Below are positions 5,794-7,273 of a stretch of DNA of 7,273 nucleotides, in pieces. A program made the translations under genes and the position numbers. This DNA comes from SZAS-103 sp038216155 (GTDB lineage: Bacteria > Pseudomonadota > Gammaproteobacteria > Xanthomonadales > Xanthomonadaceae): positions 1 to 7,273 of the forward strand of contig JBBQQH010000087.1 of the NCBI GenBank assembly GCA_038216155.1. Reading direction: 5' to 3'. The notes beneath the pieces are model-generated. The model was not told the DNA's origin. It was given only the letters and a program-made list of their open reading frames with translations, and ran no database searches. The stretch's first letter is position 1. The number at the start of each line of letters is the position of its first letter.

Positions 5794-7005
5794 CTACCGT
5801 GCTGCCTGGCGTATCGGAATGGTCAGGCGAAAGCAGGTGGAAGTCTCGTCCGAGCACTGCAGTTCCAGCGTGCCGCGATGGGCTTTGGCGATTTCCGCGC
5901 CAATGTACAGACCAAGGCCGAGGCCGGGGCTGGGTTCGTCGAAATTGGAGCGGGTGAACGGCTGGAACAATTGCGTGCGCTTGACTGCTGCAATCGGCGC
6001 GCCGGCATTGCATACCGACAGTTCGAATATTTTGCTGGTGCAGCGGGCCTGAACCTCGATCGGCCGATCCGGAGCGCCATGCTGCATCGCATTGCTGATC
6101 AGATTACCCAGCAATTGCGCGATGCGGCGTCCGTCGCAGGTGACTGGTTGATTGATTTTCAGTTTCAGATTCACTTCGCGGCCCGGATGCGCCATGCGCA
6201 ATTCGTTGACCACGTCGCGCAACTGTTCCGCCAGTTCCTCGTCCTTGCGCAACGATACGGGGATGCCGCCGCCGAGCCGGCCGCGTGCGAAATCCAGCAC
6301 GTCGCTGATCAAGCCAGCCATTCGGGCGCAACTGTGGTCGATACGCGCGACGGTGCGTTTTGCGCTGGCGCCGAGATTGCTCAGTCGCAGCATTTCCGCG
6401 CCCATCATGATCGCCTGCAACGGATTGCGCAGATCGTGGCCGAGCACCGCGATGAATTGTTCGCGCAGCTTTGCCACGTCGTGTGCCGCGAGCAGATCGG
6501 TGCCGCTTTGCGCCAGCCGTTCCTCGCTTTCGAAATGCGCCGCGATCAACTGCGCGAACAGCTCCAGCGTCTTCAGGATGTTGGGGTCGTCAAGGTTGCG
6601 CGGTTCCGGATCGAGCGCACACAGCGTGCCGAATAATTTGCCGTCGGAGCGGAAGATCGGGATCGAGGTGTAGCTCTCGAATCCGTAGTGTTTGGGTAGC
6701 GGGTGCGCCGACCAACATGCATCGGCGCTGGCATGGCCGAAAATGACCGGCTGGTGCTGCTGCCGCACTTCGTTGCAGATCGTGGCTTCCAGTTCAAGCT
6801 GGTCATGCGGTTTCATCCCGAAGTCGATCAGGTCGTGTACCGCGCAGGCAGTCCAGCTATCGTCAGTCACGCGCGCGATCGCGACAAATCGCATGCCGGT
6901 GGTGCGCGCGACTACCTGCAGGATCGTCGGCACCGCAGCGATGCGGCCGATCGTGTTCACGTCGGCGGCGATCGCTTGGTTGAGCTTCTTGCGAACCATT
7001 TCCAT
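5794..7005 (-). CDS. Soluble GAF-domain sensor histidine kinase
   Basis: This cytoplasmic two-component sensor kinase has 403 residues and no transmembrane segment. A GAF sensor domain covers roughly residues 20-160, with motifs such as YTSIPIFRSDGKLFGTLCALDP (112-133). The HisKA region has the H-box FIAVLGHDLRNPLQAI (184-199) with H190 as the phospho-acceptor. The HATPase_c domain shows the N-box QLLGNLISNAMQHG (297-310) and the GLGLGLY G2 box (361-367). The usual DxGxG G1 box is represented by VCNAGAPI (331-338), a variation common in this GAF-kinase type. The start at 7005 is preferred over the upstream ATG at 7128 because GGGGAA (minus strand, 7018-7013) lies seven bases before it and the GAF homology begins soon after; the extra 41 residues from 7128 look non-coding. 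No response regulator is adjacent, so it is an orphan whose partner and ligand cannot be read from the window. Confidence 0.93.
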   Translation of the reverse strand: MEMVRKKLNQAIAADVNTIGRIAAVPTILQVVARTTGMRFVAIARVTDDSWTACAVHDLIDFGMKPHDQLELEATICNEVRQQHQPVIFGHASADACWSAHPLPKHYGFESYTSIPIFRSDGKLFGTLCALDPEPRNLDDPNILKTLELFAQLIAAHFESEERLAQSGTDLLAAHDVAKLREQFIAVLGHDLRNPLQAIMMGAEMLRLSNLGASAKRTVARIDHSCARMAGLISDVLDFARGRLGGGIPVSLRKDEELAEQLRDVVNELRMAHPGREVNLKLKINQPVTCDGRRIAQLLGNLISNAMQHGAPDRPIEVQARCTSKIFELSVCNAGAPIAAVKRTQLFQPFTRSNFDEPSPGLGLGLYIGAEIAKAHRGTLELQCSDETSTCFRLTIPIRQAAR

Positions 7006-7039
7006 GCAACAGTTCCCCGCGCGGTGACCTACTGGCCGG

Positions 7040-7045
7040 AGTGTA
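7040..7045 (-). promoter_or_regulatory. Candidate -10 element for the histidine kinase gene
   Basis: TACACT on the minus strand (7045-7040) matches the -10 consensus at four of six positions and would give a leader of about 28 bases before the kinase start at 7005, with its GGGGAA ribosome-binding site. No convincing -35 lies at the right distance. The same hexamer in a CG-rich setting precedes the SDR-like gene at 4079-4084. Confidence 0.25.
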
Positions 7046-7197
7046 TCGCCAACCCGCGCTTCTGCTTGGCGGAACTCAAAGCAGCGCAGCAGTCCAGCGA
7101 GGCGATGAGTACGGCTGCTTTGCCGCATGACGAATCGCCCTTGCGCTTGCCGCTGCGCTGTGGCCGACTGCGATTCCCTTGCCCACAGCCAGCCGCC

Positions 7198-7273
7198 ATG
7201 ACCGCGATCGCGTCCCGACTCAAATCCTTCCCGTTGTGCGTCATCACGGCAAGCGTCGCCTGTGCGTTGACCA
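7198..7273 (+). CDS. Possible 5' end of an exported protein, running off the window
   Basis: From ATG 7198 the plus strand reads MTAIASRLKSFPLCVITASV followed by ACALT up to the last base. Two basic residues (R7, K9) followed by a hydrophobic run without charges resemble the n- and h-regions of a Sec signal peptide. Cysteine 22 in ASVAC is close to, but not a good, lipobox. The frame is open further upstream, with another ATG at 7105, but the residues between are rich in Arg and Pro and look non-coding. No clear ribosome-binding site precedes 7198. The gene would be divergent from the kinase, with about 190 bases between them. Only 25 codons are visible, so no family can be named and the call is tentative. 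Confidence 0.3.
   Translation, partial: MTAIASRLKSFPLCVITASVACALT

Noticed and set aside
5704..6636. A 310-residue plus-strand open frame antisense to the histidine kinase.
   Set aside because: The opposite strand encodes clear GAF and kinase motifs; this frame is low-information, rich in Ala, Arg and Gln, and starts right at the end of the SDR-like gene.
7029..7247. A 72-residue minus-strand frame upstream of the histidine kinase.
   Set aside because: No recognisable motif, biased toward Arg, Lys, Ser and Gly, and it overlaps the likely kinase promoter and the opposite-strand candidate start; insufficient support for a gene.

Overview
The window is a GC-rich (roughly 60-65 percent by eye), tightly packed bacterial chromosomal segment. 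The tandem ubiquinone hydroxylases, a PduO-type cobalamin adenosyltransferase beginning with a MGNRLSKIYTRTGDDG-like N-terminus, and the dispersed CCCCGC/GCGGGG hairpin repeat suggest a gammaproteobacterium, possibly from the Xanthomonadales (Xanthomonas/Lysobacter/Rhodanobacter-like). The taxon is inferred from gene style only. No mobile element, tRNA, rRNA or CRISPR array is visible.

Layout from left to right. On the minus strand lie a complete cobalamin adenosyltransferase (1-558) and, 136 bases away in the same direction, a small polytopic membrane protein of the DUF6580 type (695-1279). The gap between them carries a dispersed repeat hairpin and a terminator-like hairpin. A 150-base divergent intergenic region (1280-1429) follows, with two adjacent perfect 12-bp palindromes. 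On the plus strand, ubiH (1430-2704) and a second UbiI/UbiF-type flavin hydroxylase (2701-3963) overlap by an ATGA junction and form a translationally coupled pair for ubiquinone ring hydroxylation. After 145 bases comes a plus-strand gene (4109-5710) for a very atypical short-chain dehydrogenase/reductase-like protein. It has an N-terminal four-cysteine motif, a large insertion inside the Rossmann domain, and a threonine where the catalytic tyrosine should be. A strong hairpin (5743-5768) lies between this gene and a convergent minus-strand gene (5794-7005) for a soluble GAF-domain histidine kinase with no adjacent response regulator. The last 268 bases are the divergent upstream region of the kinase and, perhaps, the first 25 codons of a plus-strand exported protein that runs off the window.

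Functionally the window combines cofactor housekeeping (adenosylcobalamin formation and ubiquinone synthesis), one signalling protein, and one poorly understood oxidoreductase family. The most interesting item is the SDR-like protein: its conserved-looking but non-canonical active site and split Rossmann fold suggest a chemistry or role not predictable from ordinary SDRs. A secondary point is the possible link between the DUF6580 membrane protein and vitamin B12.
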